NCBI GenBank assembly: GCA_046302815.1
Contig: JBKCHO010000109.1
Span: 1 to 47,191 of the forward strand
Direction of reading: 5' to 3'
Length of the DNA stretch: 47,191 nucleotides
Source of the DNA: JALRAP01 sp046302815
GTDB taxonomy: Bacteria > Bacteroidota > Bacteroidia > AKYH767-A > OLB10
In this document: positions 25,030 to 32,561 of the stretch, piece after piece
Layout: each line of letters starts with the position of its first letter
How positions within the stretch are numbered: position 1 is the first letter of the stretch
Notes under the pieces: model-generated
The model's input: the letters and a program-made list of their open reading frames with translations, nothing else
Database searches by the model: none
Told to the model about the DNA's origin: nothing
Program-made: the position numbers and the translations under genes

Positions 25030-25037
25030 TATCTTTG
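25030..25037 (+). promoter_or_regulatory. Candidate -7 box for the beta-helix lipoprotein gene
   Basis: TATCTTTG lies 18 bases before the ATG at 25056. The purine-rich AACAAAGGATG overlaps the start. No TTG is present at the usual -33 distance. Confidence 0.45.
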
Positions 25038-25055
25038 CAATTAGAATAACAAAGG

Positions 25056-26507
25056 ATGAGATTCTTCAAATATTTGATTTTTACTGTAATCGTCTTGATT
25101 TCAGTCGTTTCTTGTAAAAAAGACGATATTTTAAAAGATTCGTCCGCTAAATTGGATTTCTCCCAAGAAGAGGTGCTTTTTGATACAGTTTTTACAACCA
25201 TTGGATCCACAACGCAGATACTGGTTATTTATAATAAAAATAGTCGCCCTCTCTTAATTAGTTCGGTCACTTTGGCAGGAGGCGCCTCTTCGCCATACCG
25301 TTTGAATTTGGATGGTTTATCTGGAAAATCTTTTTTCGATGTGGAGATTCCTGGAGATGATAGTTTGTTTCTTTTCGTTGAGGTAACTATCGACCCCAAT
25401 AATTCAAATACCCCGTTCATAGTTCAGGACTCTATTGTTTTTTCTACTAATGGAAACATACAGGATGTTGACTTGATAGCTTTCGGACAGGACGCAAATT
25501 TCATTGTTGCTGATCGTGCCATACAAACGGCTAATGGATATTTACCTTATGCACTGCTCGATACCCAGCTCAATAAAACCATTGTTTGGGATGATACGAG
25601 GCCTTATGTTGTTTGGGGAGGATATGCGGTCGTTGACTCAACGCAGACTTTGATTATTGAAGAAGGCACCAGAGTTTATTTTGGTAATTCGGCTGGACTG
25701 TGGGTGTACAGATACGGCACTTTAAAAGTGCAGGGGGTACTACAGAATCCTGTCGTGTTTCAAGGTGTGCGTAGGGAATCTTACTACCAAGATGTTCCCG
25801 GACAGTGGGATCGAATTTGGATTAATGAAGGCAGCACCGGCAATGAAATAAACTATGCAGAGATTAGAAATCCATTCATAGGTATTCAGGCTGAATCGCT
25901 GTTTGACACATTTCCGCCCAAGAAGCTGAAGGTTACTAATACGAAAATCACGAACGCTAGTGGATTTAGTCTGTTTACCCGTTATTACAATGTGGAAGTA
26001 AAAAACTCTCTCCTAGCTCGCGCAGGACAATATTCAGTCGCCTTAACTAGGGGAGGAGGGTACAAGTTTTTACACACAACTATAGCCAATTATTGGAACA
26101 GTGGACAGCGTTCGACTCCATCTGTATATCTTAGTGACTATGCACTTGATCAGGCAGGCTCGGCTGTCCAATTCCCATTATACAAAGCGGATTTTGAAAA
26201 TTGTATTATTTGGGGTGAGAACGATGAGGAGCTTGAGCTTGATTTTGAGTTCGGAACCAATACCCATCGCTTTAAAAATGTCCTTTTGAAAACCGAGTTG
26301 CAGCTATCTGCTCCGTCATTCATTTCTATCATCCAAAACCAAAATCCACAATTTGAGTCCTATGTTGATGATGATTATCGCCTCAGATCAACATCACCAG
26401 CATTAAACGCTGGCGACGCCACACTTTTAGACCCAGACACGCAGTTGGATATTACTGGTTTTTCCAGGTTAGCAAGTCCGGACCTTGGCGCATACGAAAG
26501 ACAATGA
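25056..26507 (+). CDS. Lipoprotein with right-handed beta-helix-like repeats
   Basis: A 483-residue predicted lipoprotein. The signal peptide ends in a lipobox (SVVSC, lipidated Cys20), followed by KKDD. An early Ig-like 'choice-of-anchor' region (about 38-140, FDTVFTTIGSTTQILVIYN) leads into a beta-helix-like region with TLIIEEGTRVYFGNSAGLWVY, GTLKVQGVLQNPVVFQGV and NEINYAEIRNPFIGIQ. The C-terminal phrases STSPALNAGD and DLGAYERQ are typical of parallel beta-helix surface proteins. Its ligand is unknown. Its stop is one base from the stop of the convergent LuxC-like gene, with no terminator between them. Confidence 0.82.
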   Translation: MRFFKYLIFTVIVLISVVSCKKDDILKDSSAKLDFSQEEVLFDTVFTTIGSTTQILVIYNKNSRPLLISSVTLAGGASSPYRLNLDGLSGKSFFDVEIPGDDSLFLFVEVTIDPNNSNTPFIVQDSIVFSTNGNIQDVDLIAFGQDANFIVADRAIQTANGYLPYALLDTQLNKTIVWDDTRPYVVWGGYAVVDSTQTLIIEEGTRVYFGNSAGLWVYRYGTLKVQGVLQNPVVFQGVRRESYYQDVPGQWDRIWINEGSTGNEINYAEIRNPFIGIQAESLFDTFPPKKLKVTNTKITNASGFSLFTRYYNVEVKNSLLARAGQYSVALTRGGGYKFLHTTIANYWNSGQRSTPSVYLSDYALDQAGSAVQFPLYKADFENCIIWGENDEELELDFEFGTNTHRFKNVLLKTELQLSAPSFISIIQNQNPQFESYVDDDYRLRSTSPALNAGDATLLDPDTQLDITGFSRLASPDLGAYERQ

Positions 26508-26508
26508 A

Positions 26509-27537
26509 TTATATTTTTTTTAGGAAATCGATGGTATTAACACCATCGGCGAATTCATCTATGTTTGGAAGTTGGGCGAAACCAGGTGTAATGGCTCCTC
26601 CTTTCATCACAACGCACTGCAATTTTTCCCTGATAGCATCAACCTGTGACATGGCATCATCAAGCCCTGAATGTGTTTCGAAGTAAACGACACCTACCGG
26701 ACTCGATAACTTCACATCTTCCTTGATGATGACAAAATTGTTAGTTAAAAAAGGTTCTTGGCTCAATAGATACAGCGATTGGTGGTAATCATGGTTGTTC
26801 ATATACCTCGAGTGCTGCATAAGGTGTTTGTAATCGATCAGTGACTCGAAAAGATTGTCAAAGGAATATCCTTCCGGTACCAACAGTTTTGATATGCTGC
26901 GGCATCCAAGACCGAAGTAGGAGAAGATATCCCTTCCAAGCAATAAAAGATCATATTCATTCTCATTTCCTGTAAGTATGGCAATGGAGTTCCTGTTACG
27001 CCTGAATATATGCGGTTTGTTTCCGAAGTAATACTCGAAATAACGGGATGAGTTGTCGCTTCCTGTTGCAATGACTGCATCCATGTTTTTCAGGTTTTCA
27101 GCGAAAGAGATTCGATCAGCAACTGCGGAGTTTGCATTCCTTAACAATTCAACCAGGAATGGTAGGATGAATTGATCCGATGACGATAGCTTTGCATGTA
27201 AACGATGACCTACTAACGAAACGCAAAGCAAGTCATGGAATCCCGCAGCGGGAATGTTTCCAGCCATGATCACACCGACATTCTTGGGTTCTTGATCGCC
27301 AGCAATTCCGTATTTCCTTACAAATGATATCAGTTTTTCCGGTTCTAAAAGCTTCAAAATTCCTTCAGCAGCCAAACGAATCTGATCCCTTGTAAACCAC
27401 GCATTCGAAGCCTCTGCTCTGCTGTAAATTTCCTCCCATTGTGTTGAGTATTTGGATATTTCAGGCTTCTCTAGAATCATTCTAAGTTGCAAGGCAACTT
27501 CGTTCCATGCTTCCAAAGCCTTATCTGTATGTGTCAT
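26509..27537 (-). CDS. LuxC-like acyl-CoA reductase
   Basis: A 342-residue member of the LuxC/acyl-CoA reductase family (aldehyde dehydrogenase fold), which reduces acyl-CoA or acyl-enzyme to aldehyde. Landmarks are GVIMAGNIPAAGFHDLLCV, KLSSSDQFILPFL, AVIATGSDNSSRYFEYYF, and the nucleophile Cys212 in FGLGCRSISKLLVPEGY. It lacks luxA/B/D/E neighbours, so bioluminescence is not implied. It is divergent from a dicluster ferredoxin by 78 bases, a pairing I recall as conserved in Bacteroidota, suggesting the ferredoxin could supply electrons. That partnership is inference. Confidence 0.85.
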   Translation of the reverse strand: MTHTDKALEAWNEVALQLRMILEKPEISKYSTQWEEIYSRAEASNAWFTRDQIRLAAEGILKLLEPEKLISFVRKYGIAGDQEPKNVGVIMAGNIPAAGFHDLLCVSLVGHRLHAKLSSSDQFILPFLVELLRNANSAVADRISFAENLKNMDAVIATGSDNSSRYFEYYFGNKPHIFRRNRNSIAILTGNENEYDLLLLGRDIFSYFGLGCRSISKLLVPEGYSFDNLFESLIDYKHLMQHSRYMNNHDYHQSLYLLSQEPFLTNNFVIIKEDVKLSSPVGVVYFETHSGLDDAMSQVDAIREKLQCVVMKGGAITPGFAQLPNIDEFADGVNTIDFLKKI

Positions 27538-27574
27538 AATGAGGTCAATATGTAGGTTTCAAAACAAAATGTCC

Positions 27575-27582
27575 TATATTTG
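27575..27582 (+). promoter_or_regulatory. Candidate -7 box for the ferredoxin gene
   Basis: TATATTTG lies 33 bases before the ferredoxin ATG at 27616. No well-placed TTG is seen upstream. Confidence 0.45.
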
Positions 27583-27615
27583 TGTTGCGAAAATAAACCT
27601 AATTAAAGTAAAGCT

Positions 27616-27963
27616 ATGGCTATTAAAATCACAGAAGAGTGTATCAACTGCGGAGCATGTGAGCCCGAATGTCCAAACAACGCCATTTATGAAGGTGGTG
27701 CAGAATGGAGATTTTCCGATGGAACCAATGTCTCCGGTATGTTCAAGATGATGGATGGTTCCGAAGTTGACGCCGGAGCTGCGCAGACACCCAAAGCCAT
27801 GGATGTGTACTACATCGTTTCAGATAAATGTACTGAATGTGTTGGATTCCATGACGAGCCTCAGTGTGCCGCAGTATGTCCAGTTGACTGTTGTGTTGAT
27901 GATGAGGACATCCGTGAGTCGAAGGAAGAACTCCTCGCCAAGAAAGAGCGTATGCACGCTTGA
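27616..27963 (+). CDS. 2[4Fe-4S] dicluster ferredoxin
   Basis: A 115-residue ferredoxin. Cluster I ligands are in CINCGACEPECP (Cys9, 12, 15, 19). Cluster II ligands are Cys72 and Cys75, then after an eight-residue insertion Cys84 and Cys88 (CTECVGFHDEPQCAAVCP). This C-x2-C-x8-C-x3-C spacing and the charged C-terminal helix resemble Chromatium vinosum-type ferredoxins. Two extra Cys (92, 93) follow. An unusual stretch of roughly 40 residues (about 26-66) separates the two halves. It is a soluble electron carrier with its own terminator, divergent from the LuxC-like gene. Confidence 0.93.
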   Translation: MAIKITEECINCGACEPECPNNAIYEGGAEWRFSDGTNVSGMFKMMDGSEVDAGAAQTPKAMDVYYIVSDKCTECVGFHDEPQCAAVCPVDCCVDDEDIRESKEELLAKKERMHA

Positions 27964-27983
27964 TACAATTCGAAAAAATCAAT

Positions 27984-28016
27984 AATCCGTCGGCCTCCCA
28001 CCGGCGGATTTTTTTT
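27984..28016 (+). terminator. Terminator after the ferredoxin gene
   Basis: AATCCGTCGG (27984-27993) pairs with CCGGCGGATT (28001-28010) with one G-T wobble, a seven-base loop and an eight-T run at 28009-28016. Confidence 0.88.
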
Positions 28017-28051
28017 GAAATATTTGAATAGGAACTTCGTTACATCATTAC

Positions 28052-28951
28052 ATGCCTGTTTTTTTCCTGATCATCGCCATATTTTTCTCCCATATTTCCA
28101 TGGGACAGTCATCTGGCACCCTCAGGGTTGCTTCACCGGAGGCTGTGGCACTTAGAAAAGCCAATGAAAAGGTATTAACTACTGATTCTTTATCCCGATT
28201 GGAGATACTATTGAAATCATACGCTGATAGCATGGCTCGTGGAAGCTCTGATCAGGTCAGGAAAGCCTATTGTGCCTTGTTTAATCCGTTGCTCTTGGAT
28301 ATTCTTCAAACCAATCTGAGCTATGACTATCCATTCGACTCCTTGAAGGCTTTGTCAAAACTTAGGTCGCCAGATGGCCAAATCAGGGTGTATTCTTGGT
28401 TTCTGCAATCCCGAGAAAACGGCACCTTCGAATATTTCGGATTGGTCCAAAAGAAAAATAAATCCACCGGCGAAATAAAATCCATCGGACTTATTGAAAA
28501 GAAATGGGAAACCGATATGGCCGAAATCAATCAGTTGAAGGTAGATGAATGGTATGGCGCCGTTTATTATGATATCATCGAAAGGAAAATCGACAAGAAA
28601 ACGGTTTACTTTTTATTGGGTTGGCATGGTAGGGACAGGGCTTCTACCCGAAAACTCATCGAAGTTCTTTCTTTCGATGCGTGGGATAATATCGATCTCG
28701 GATTGCCTGTATTCTCGGGTCAGCCTGGAGCAAAAACGAAGTATCGGGTTGTTTTCGAATTTTCTGCCACCGTGGTCATGTTGCTTCGTTATGAGGCCTC
28801 TAAAAAAATGATCGTATTCGACCATCTATCACCATCAAGTCCGGCTTTGAAAGGCCAATACAGCAGTTATGGTCCCGACTTCACTTACGATGGTTATTTT
28901 TTCAAAAAAGGGAAATGGATTTACAAGTCAAATCTCGATTTGAAAAACTGA
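28052..28951 (+). CDS. Exported protein of unknown function
   Basis: A 299-residue protein. An N-terminal signal peptide (MPVFFLIIAIFFSHISMG-Q) is followed by a helical region (ANEKVLTTDSLSRLEILLKSYADSM) and a mixed beta region (GQIRVYSWFLQSRENGTFEYFGLVQ, VYFLLGWHGRDRASTRKLIEVLSF, YRVVFEFSATVVMLLRYE, IVFDHLSPSSPALKGQYSSYGPDFTYDGYFF). I recall similar unnamed proteins in other Bacteroidota but no assigned function. The charged WHGRDRAS turn and the DHLSPSSP segment look like conserved surface loops. It is a single gene between the ferredoxin terminator and serC, and probably periplasmic. Confidence 0.78.
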   Translation: MPVFFLIIAIFFSHISMGQSSGTLRVASPEAVALRKANEKVLTTDSLSRLEILLKSYADSMARGSSDQVRKAYCALFNPLLLDILQTNLSYDYPFDSLKALSKLRSPDGQIRVYSWFLQSRENGTFEYFGLVQKKNKSTGEIKSIGLIEKKWETDMAEINQLKVDEWYGAVYYDIIERKIDKKTVYFLLGWHGRDRASTRKLIEVLSFDAWDNIDLGLPVFSGQPGAKTKYRVVFEFSATVVMLLRYEASKKMIVFDHLSPSSPALKGQYSSYGPDFTYDGYFFKKGKWIYKSNLDLKN

Positions 28952-29011
28952 TGCGGGTTTCAGCCTACACATCGCTCTTTTTTACATTTTTGCATCCTAA
29001 AAGAACAAAAA

Positions 29012-30082
29012 ATGACCAAACATAATTTCGGTGCGGGCCCAGGTATACTCCCCAAACAAGCTCTTGAAAAATCTGCGCAAGCTGTTTTGGATCTTAACGG
29101 ATCAGGACTTTCCATTTTGGAAATCTCTCATCGAAGCAAGGATTTTGACGATATACTGGCAAAGACCAAGTCACTTGTGAAGGAACTATTAAATGTGCCT
29201 GATAATTACTCCATTTTGTTTTTACAAGGTGGAGCAAGTACTCAATTCGCAATGGTGCCTATGAATCTGCTTCCACAGGGAGGGAAGGCTGCCTATGTTG
29301 AGTCTGGCGTTTGGGCTTCCAAAGCAGCCAAGGAAGCAAAGCTATTTGGCGAAGTGGAATTGGTGGCTTCCTCCAAGGACCGCAATTTCTGTTATGTTCC
29401 TTCAGGCTATTCCATCCCCAAGGATGTAGCCTATCTTCACCTGACATCAAACAACACCATTTACGGGACCCAAATGTCCTCATTCCCTGAATCTCCTGTC
29501 CCTGTAGTATGCGATATGTCAAGTGATATATTTTCACGCCCGGTTGATGTATCAAACTTTGATTTGATTTATGCAGGTGCTCAGAAAAACATGGGTCCAG
29601 CGGGTGTTACACTGGTAATTATGAAAAACGATATCTGTGGAAAGGCAGGTCGTAAGATACCCACCATGTTGGACTACCAAACACATATCGACAACGACTC
29701 GCTTTTCAATACGCCACCTGTCTTTCCAATTTATGTTTGCATGGCCACTTTGGAATGGCTCAAGGAGATAGGAGGGGTGCCAGCCATTGAAAAGACCAAT
29801 AAAGAAAAGGCGGAATTGCTGTATTCCGAAATCGACTCAAATCCGTTGTTCAAAGGCACGGCAGATAAGGAGAGTCGTTCCAAAATGAATGTGTGCTTTT
29901 TGTTGGAGCGGCCCGAATTAGAGGAATCGTTTTCGTCCTTGCTAAAAGCAAACGGCATCATTGGATTAAAAGGACATCGATCTGTTGGAGGCTTTAGAGC
30001 ATCTCTCTATAACGCACTGCCTGTTTCAAGTGTTGAGTTTTTGGTTTCCCTGATGAGGGACTTTGCCAAATCAAATGGCTAA
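29012..30082 (+). CDS. serC: Phosphoserine aminotransferase
   Basis: A 356-residue class-V PLP aminotransferase that makes 3-phosphoserine (and can act in the PLP pathway on phosphohydroxythreonine). It opens KHNFGAGPGILPKQAL and shows EISHRSKDF, LFLQGGASTQFAMVPMNLL, CDMSSDIFSRPVDVSNFDLIYAGAQKNMGPAG with the PLP lysine Lys192, and GGFRASLYNALP near the C-terminus. Length is normal. Its stop overlaps the stop of the convergent GNAT gene inside CTAA. No serA is seen in the window. Confidence 0.96.
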   Translation: MTKHNFGAGPGILPKQALEKSAQAVLDLNGSGLSILEISHRSKDFDDILAKTKSLVKELLNVPDNYSILFLQGGASTQFAMVPMNLLPQGGKAAYVESGVWASKAAKEAKLFGEVELVASSKDRNFCYVPSGYSIPKDVAYLHLTSNNTIYGTQMSSFPESPVPVVCDMSSDIFSRPVDVSNFDLIYAGAQKNMGPAGVTLVIMKNDICGKAGRKIPTMLDYQTHIDNDSLFNTPPVFPIYVCMATLEWLKEIGGVPAIEKTNKEKAELLYSEIDSNPLFKGTADKESRSKMNVCFLLERPELEESFSSLLKANGIIGLKGHRSVGGFRASLYNALPVSSVEFLVSLMRDFAKSNG

Positions 30083-30591
30083 GATTCTTTAATCTTGGGT
30101 TCGTAAACCAACCATACGATTTCCCCATAGTATCTTTCATAGGCATACCTAAAGTCAAGCTTCTCTGAGACTCTCATTGACTTGGTATTACTGGGATGTA
30201 TACAAGTAACGATACTACTGATTCCTTTTGAGGTTGCCCATTTGAGACAGCCTAGTCCGCATTCGGTGGCATAACCCTGATTCCAATATTCGGGTAATAT
30301 GCGGTAACCCAAATCAAATTGTTTATCCTTAGGGTGGTATTTGATTCCACAAAATCCGATGGGTGTCTTTCGGTTCTTCTCTTCAATTAGCCATCGTCCC
30401 ATTCCATAAACGCGATATGCATCATAATCTTCAATGAATTTTTCAGCAGCCTCAGAACTTTCAAATGGGAGGTCTCCTGTAAATATTTGAACATCGGGAT
30501 GCTGGTTTAAGGCAACTAAAAACTCCCCATCACCCTTTCGCATCTCCCTCAGGCGACATCTTTCGGTGCTTATGATGTAATTATCTGACAA
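30079..30591 (-). CDS. GNAT family N-acetyltransferase (RimJ/RimL type)
   Basis: A 170-residue acetyltransferase of the Acetyltransf_3 group. It opens IISTERCRLREMRKGDGEFL, with FCGIKYHPKDKQFDLGYRILPEYWNQGYATECGLGCLKWA as the acetyl-CoA-binding core (the motif equivalent to Q/RxxGxG/A is NQGYATE), then IVTCIHPSNTKSMRVSEKLDFRYA. Substrate unknown; relatives modify ribosomal protein N-termini or small molecules. It is divergent from the yggS-type gene, with a perfect palindrome between them that provides a -7 box for each direction. Confidence 0.9.
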   Translation of the reverse strand: MSDNYIISTERCRLREMRKGDGEFLVALNQHPDVQIFTGDLPFESSEAAEKFIEDYDAYRVYGMGRWLIEEKNRKTPIGFCGIKYHPKDKQFDLGYRILPEYWNQGYATECGLGCLKWATSKGISSIVTCIHPSNTKSMRVSEKLDFRYAYERYYGEIVWLVYEPKIKES

Positions 30592-30599
30592 TGGAAAGC

Positions 30600-30618
30600 T
30601 AAATTTGTAACAAATTTA
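30600..30618. promoter_or_regulatory. Palindromic bidirectional -7 element between GNAT and yggS genes
   Basis: TAAATTTGTAACAAATTTA is two nine-base arms, perfectly inverted around a central A. Each strand thereby carries a full TAAATTTG match to TAnnTTTG, pointing toward its own gene: GNAT ATG 19 bases away, yggS ATG 27 bases away. It may also be an operator. Confidence 0.6.
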
Positions 30619-30634
30619 ACCATTGTTGAACTCC

Positions 30635-31291
30635 ATGCAATCGGAAACATTTGCTCAATTGCTATCCGAGCTCCAACCCTATGGTGCTGCTCTGGTGGCT
30701 GTGAGTAAGACAAGGTCGCCCGAAGAAATGTTGCCGTTGTATGATTACGGACAAAGGAACTTTGGCGAGAATTATGTCCAAGAACTTTTGTCAAAGAAGG
30801 ATTGTTTTTCAGGGCAGGTCAACTGGCACTTCATCGGGCATTTGCAATCCAACAAGGTCAGGCATATCGTTCCATTTGTTTCACTGATTCATGGCGTTGG
30901 CTCCTTCAAAGTGCTAAAGGAGATCTCCAAAAGATCAATGGAAGCGAAACTGTGCATAGATGTGCTGCTTCAGGTGCACATCGCTACGGAGGAGAGTAAA
31001 TCTGGCTTGTCATACCATGAATGCGTTGCCCTGTATGAAGAAAATTTGGCTTCTCCATTAGAAGGGATTCAAATCCGCGGATTAATGGGTATGGCCTCAT
31101 TCACGGATGATGAGCTCCAGATATCAGATGAGTTCAAAGGACTTAGAAAATTATTCGACCAGCTTCGTTCGGATGGTGCCGAAGGATTCAATATCCTCAG
31201 CATGGGAATGAGTTCCGATTACAAGGTTGCACTTGCAGAAGGCAGTAATATGGTTCGAATCGGTAGCAGGTTGTTTGGACCCCGCCAATAG
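30635..31291 (+). CDS. YggS/PLPBP-family pyridoxal phosphate homeostasis protein
   Basis: A 218-residue PLP-binding protein of the YggS/PROSC family, which buffers PLP and affects amino-acid and vitamin B6 homeostasis; no enzymatic activity is known. It shows ALVAVSKTRSPEEM with the PLP lysine Lys25, YDYGQRNFGENYVQEL, WHFIGHLQSNKVRHI, IRGLMGMASFTDD, LSMGMSSDYKVALAEGSNMVRIGSRLFG. The family C-terminus is intact. I take the ATG at 30635; two TTG codons at 30623-30628 are in frame and could lengthen it by four residues. Confidence 0.94.
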   Translation: MQSETFAQLLSELQPYGAALVAVSKTRSPEEMLPLYDYGQRNFGENYVQELLSKKDCFSGQVNWHFIGHLQSNKVRHIVPFVSLIHGVGSFKVLKEISKRSMEAKLCIDVLLQVHIATEESKSGLSYHECVALYEENLASPLEGIQIRGLMGMASFTDDELQISDEFKGLRKLFDQLRSDGAEGFNILSMGMSSDYKVALAEGSNMVRIGSRLFGPRQ

Positions 31292-31294
31292 GAA

Positions 31295-32557
31295 CTAAGT
31301 TTTTTGTTTCTTCTTTTTAGCGGCAGGAAATAAAACATTGTTCAGTATTAGCCTGTAGCCAGCAGAGTTGGGGTGTAAGTTGAGATCTGTAGGAGGGTCT
31401 CCCACCATATGCTGGTAATCTTCGGGATCGTGTCCACCATAGAAAGTCCACATGCCATTACCGAATGTGCCATGGATATATTTGGCCTCATTTATGGCTT
31501 TGTTCTCTCCCATGACAATCACATTGGGTTTAATCAAATTTTTATTGAATGCAGTGGATTGTCCCATGAAACCGAAAATAACCTGTTCATGACTTTGACA
31601 CAGCATGGTTGGTACCACATCCCATTTGGCAGAGAAGTCGAAAAGCGTAAAGAAATCTCTATCGCGGTCTATTCTTGATGGGTTTTTCATATCAATGTCA
31701 GAGAATCGATATTCCATCGGGTTGGTGCTCAGCTTGAAATTTTGGAAGGCAAAGGTTTTACTGTAATCGAGTTTCGAATTATAATCCGGCGTGGTACCAT
31801 CACCATCGTACATGCTTTCGCAGATATCTATACCTTCTGCAGCCAAAGCGATGTCATAACTATCGGTTCCTGAACACATGGTGAATAGGAATCCTCCACC
31901 TGCTGTGAACTCCTTGATCTTTTTTGCCACAGCTAATTTCAGTTGGGAAACTTTTTTGAAACCTAAGCTGGATGCCAATGCTTCCATCGAACGGACTTGT
32001 TCTTGATACCATGGGGCGTTTCGGAACATACCATAAAACTTTCCGTATTGACCAGTGAAATCCTCATGGTGAAGGTGTAGCCAGTCATACAGCGGCAATT
32101 TGCCAGCGATGATTTCTTCATCATAAATGATTTCATACGGTATTTCTGCATAGGTGAGCGCCAGTGTTACCGCATCATCCCAAGGGAGTTTGTTCTTTGG
32201 GGAGTAAACGGCAATTTTTGGAGCCTTTTCCATTCTCACAACCTCCATATTAACTTCTGGATCTGATATTTCAAGGCGAATGGCAGCAGCTTGAGCGTCT
32301 GCGATTACCGAGAATGATACGCCACGGATATTGCATTCCGATTCCAGGCTTTTAGAATAAGAGAAAAGGAAGCTGCCGCCTTTGTAATTGAGAAGCCACT
32401 CGAGGTTCCCGTCCTGCCTGTTTAGTTCCCAATAAGCGATTCCATATGCTTTTAAATGGTTCTTCTGAGTCTCATCCATATGGACGAGCAAATGAGATGC
32501 CGTGACCTTCGAAAAGGTGAACAGGAACATCAATGAAAATACAATCCTTGAGATCAT
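31295..32557 (-). CDS. Exported protein of unknown function ('asparagine synthetase B'-labelled Bacteroidota family)
   Basis: A 420-residue protein. The ATG at 32557 gives a clean signal peptide (MISRIVFSLMFLFTFSKVTA-S) and sits 4 bases after dnaB, whereas the longer frame to 32608 overlaps dnaB. Early conserved sequence is LLVHMDETQKNHLKAYGIAYW. A middle domain looks like a glutamine-amidotransferase/ThuA-type fold: KIAVYSPKNKLPWDDAVTLAL, DWLHLHHEDFTG, and GGGFLFTMCSGTDSYDIALAA with Cys228. The C-terminal part has HGTFGNGMWTFYGGHDPEDYQH. Relatives are, as I recall, labelled asparagine synthetase B, but no synthetase motif is visible and that name looks wrong. The function is unknown; periplasmic location is inferred from the signal peptide. 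Confidence 0.75.
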   Translation of the reverse strand: MISRIVFSLMFLFTFSKVTASHLLVHMDETQKNHLKAYGIAYWELNRQDGNLEWLLNYKGGSFLFSYSKSLESECNIRGVSFSVIADAQAAAIRLEISDPEVNMEVVRMEKAPKIAVYSPKNKLPWDDAVTLALTYAEIPYEIIYDEEIIAGKLPLYDWLHLHHEDFTGQYGKFYGMFRNAPWYQEQVRSMEALASSLGFKKVSQLKLAVAKKIKEFTAGGGFLFTMCSGTDSYDIALAAEGIDICESMYDGDGTTPDYNSKLDYSKTFAFQNFKLSTNPMEYRFSDIDMKNPSRIDRDRDFFTLFDFSAKWDVVPTMLCQSHEQVIFGFMGQSTAFNKNLIKPNVIVMGENKAINEAKYIHGTFGNGMWTFYGGHDPEDYQHMVGDPPTDLNLHPNSAGYRLILNNVLFPAAKKKKQKT

Positions 32558-32561
32558 GCCA

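Noticed and set aside
26509..27537. Bioluminescence operon
   Set aside because: Only the LuxC-like reductase is present; luciferase and the other lux genes are absent, and LuxC homologs occur in many non-luminous bacteria.
31295..32557. Asparagine synthetase B
   Set aside because: It lacks the N-terminal Cys glutaminase start and the SGGxDS synthetase motif, and it carries a signal peptide.
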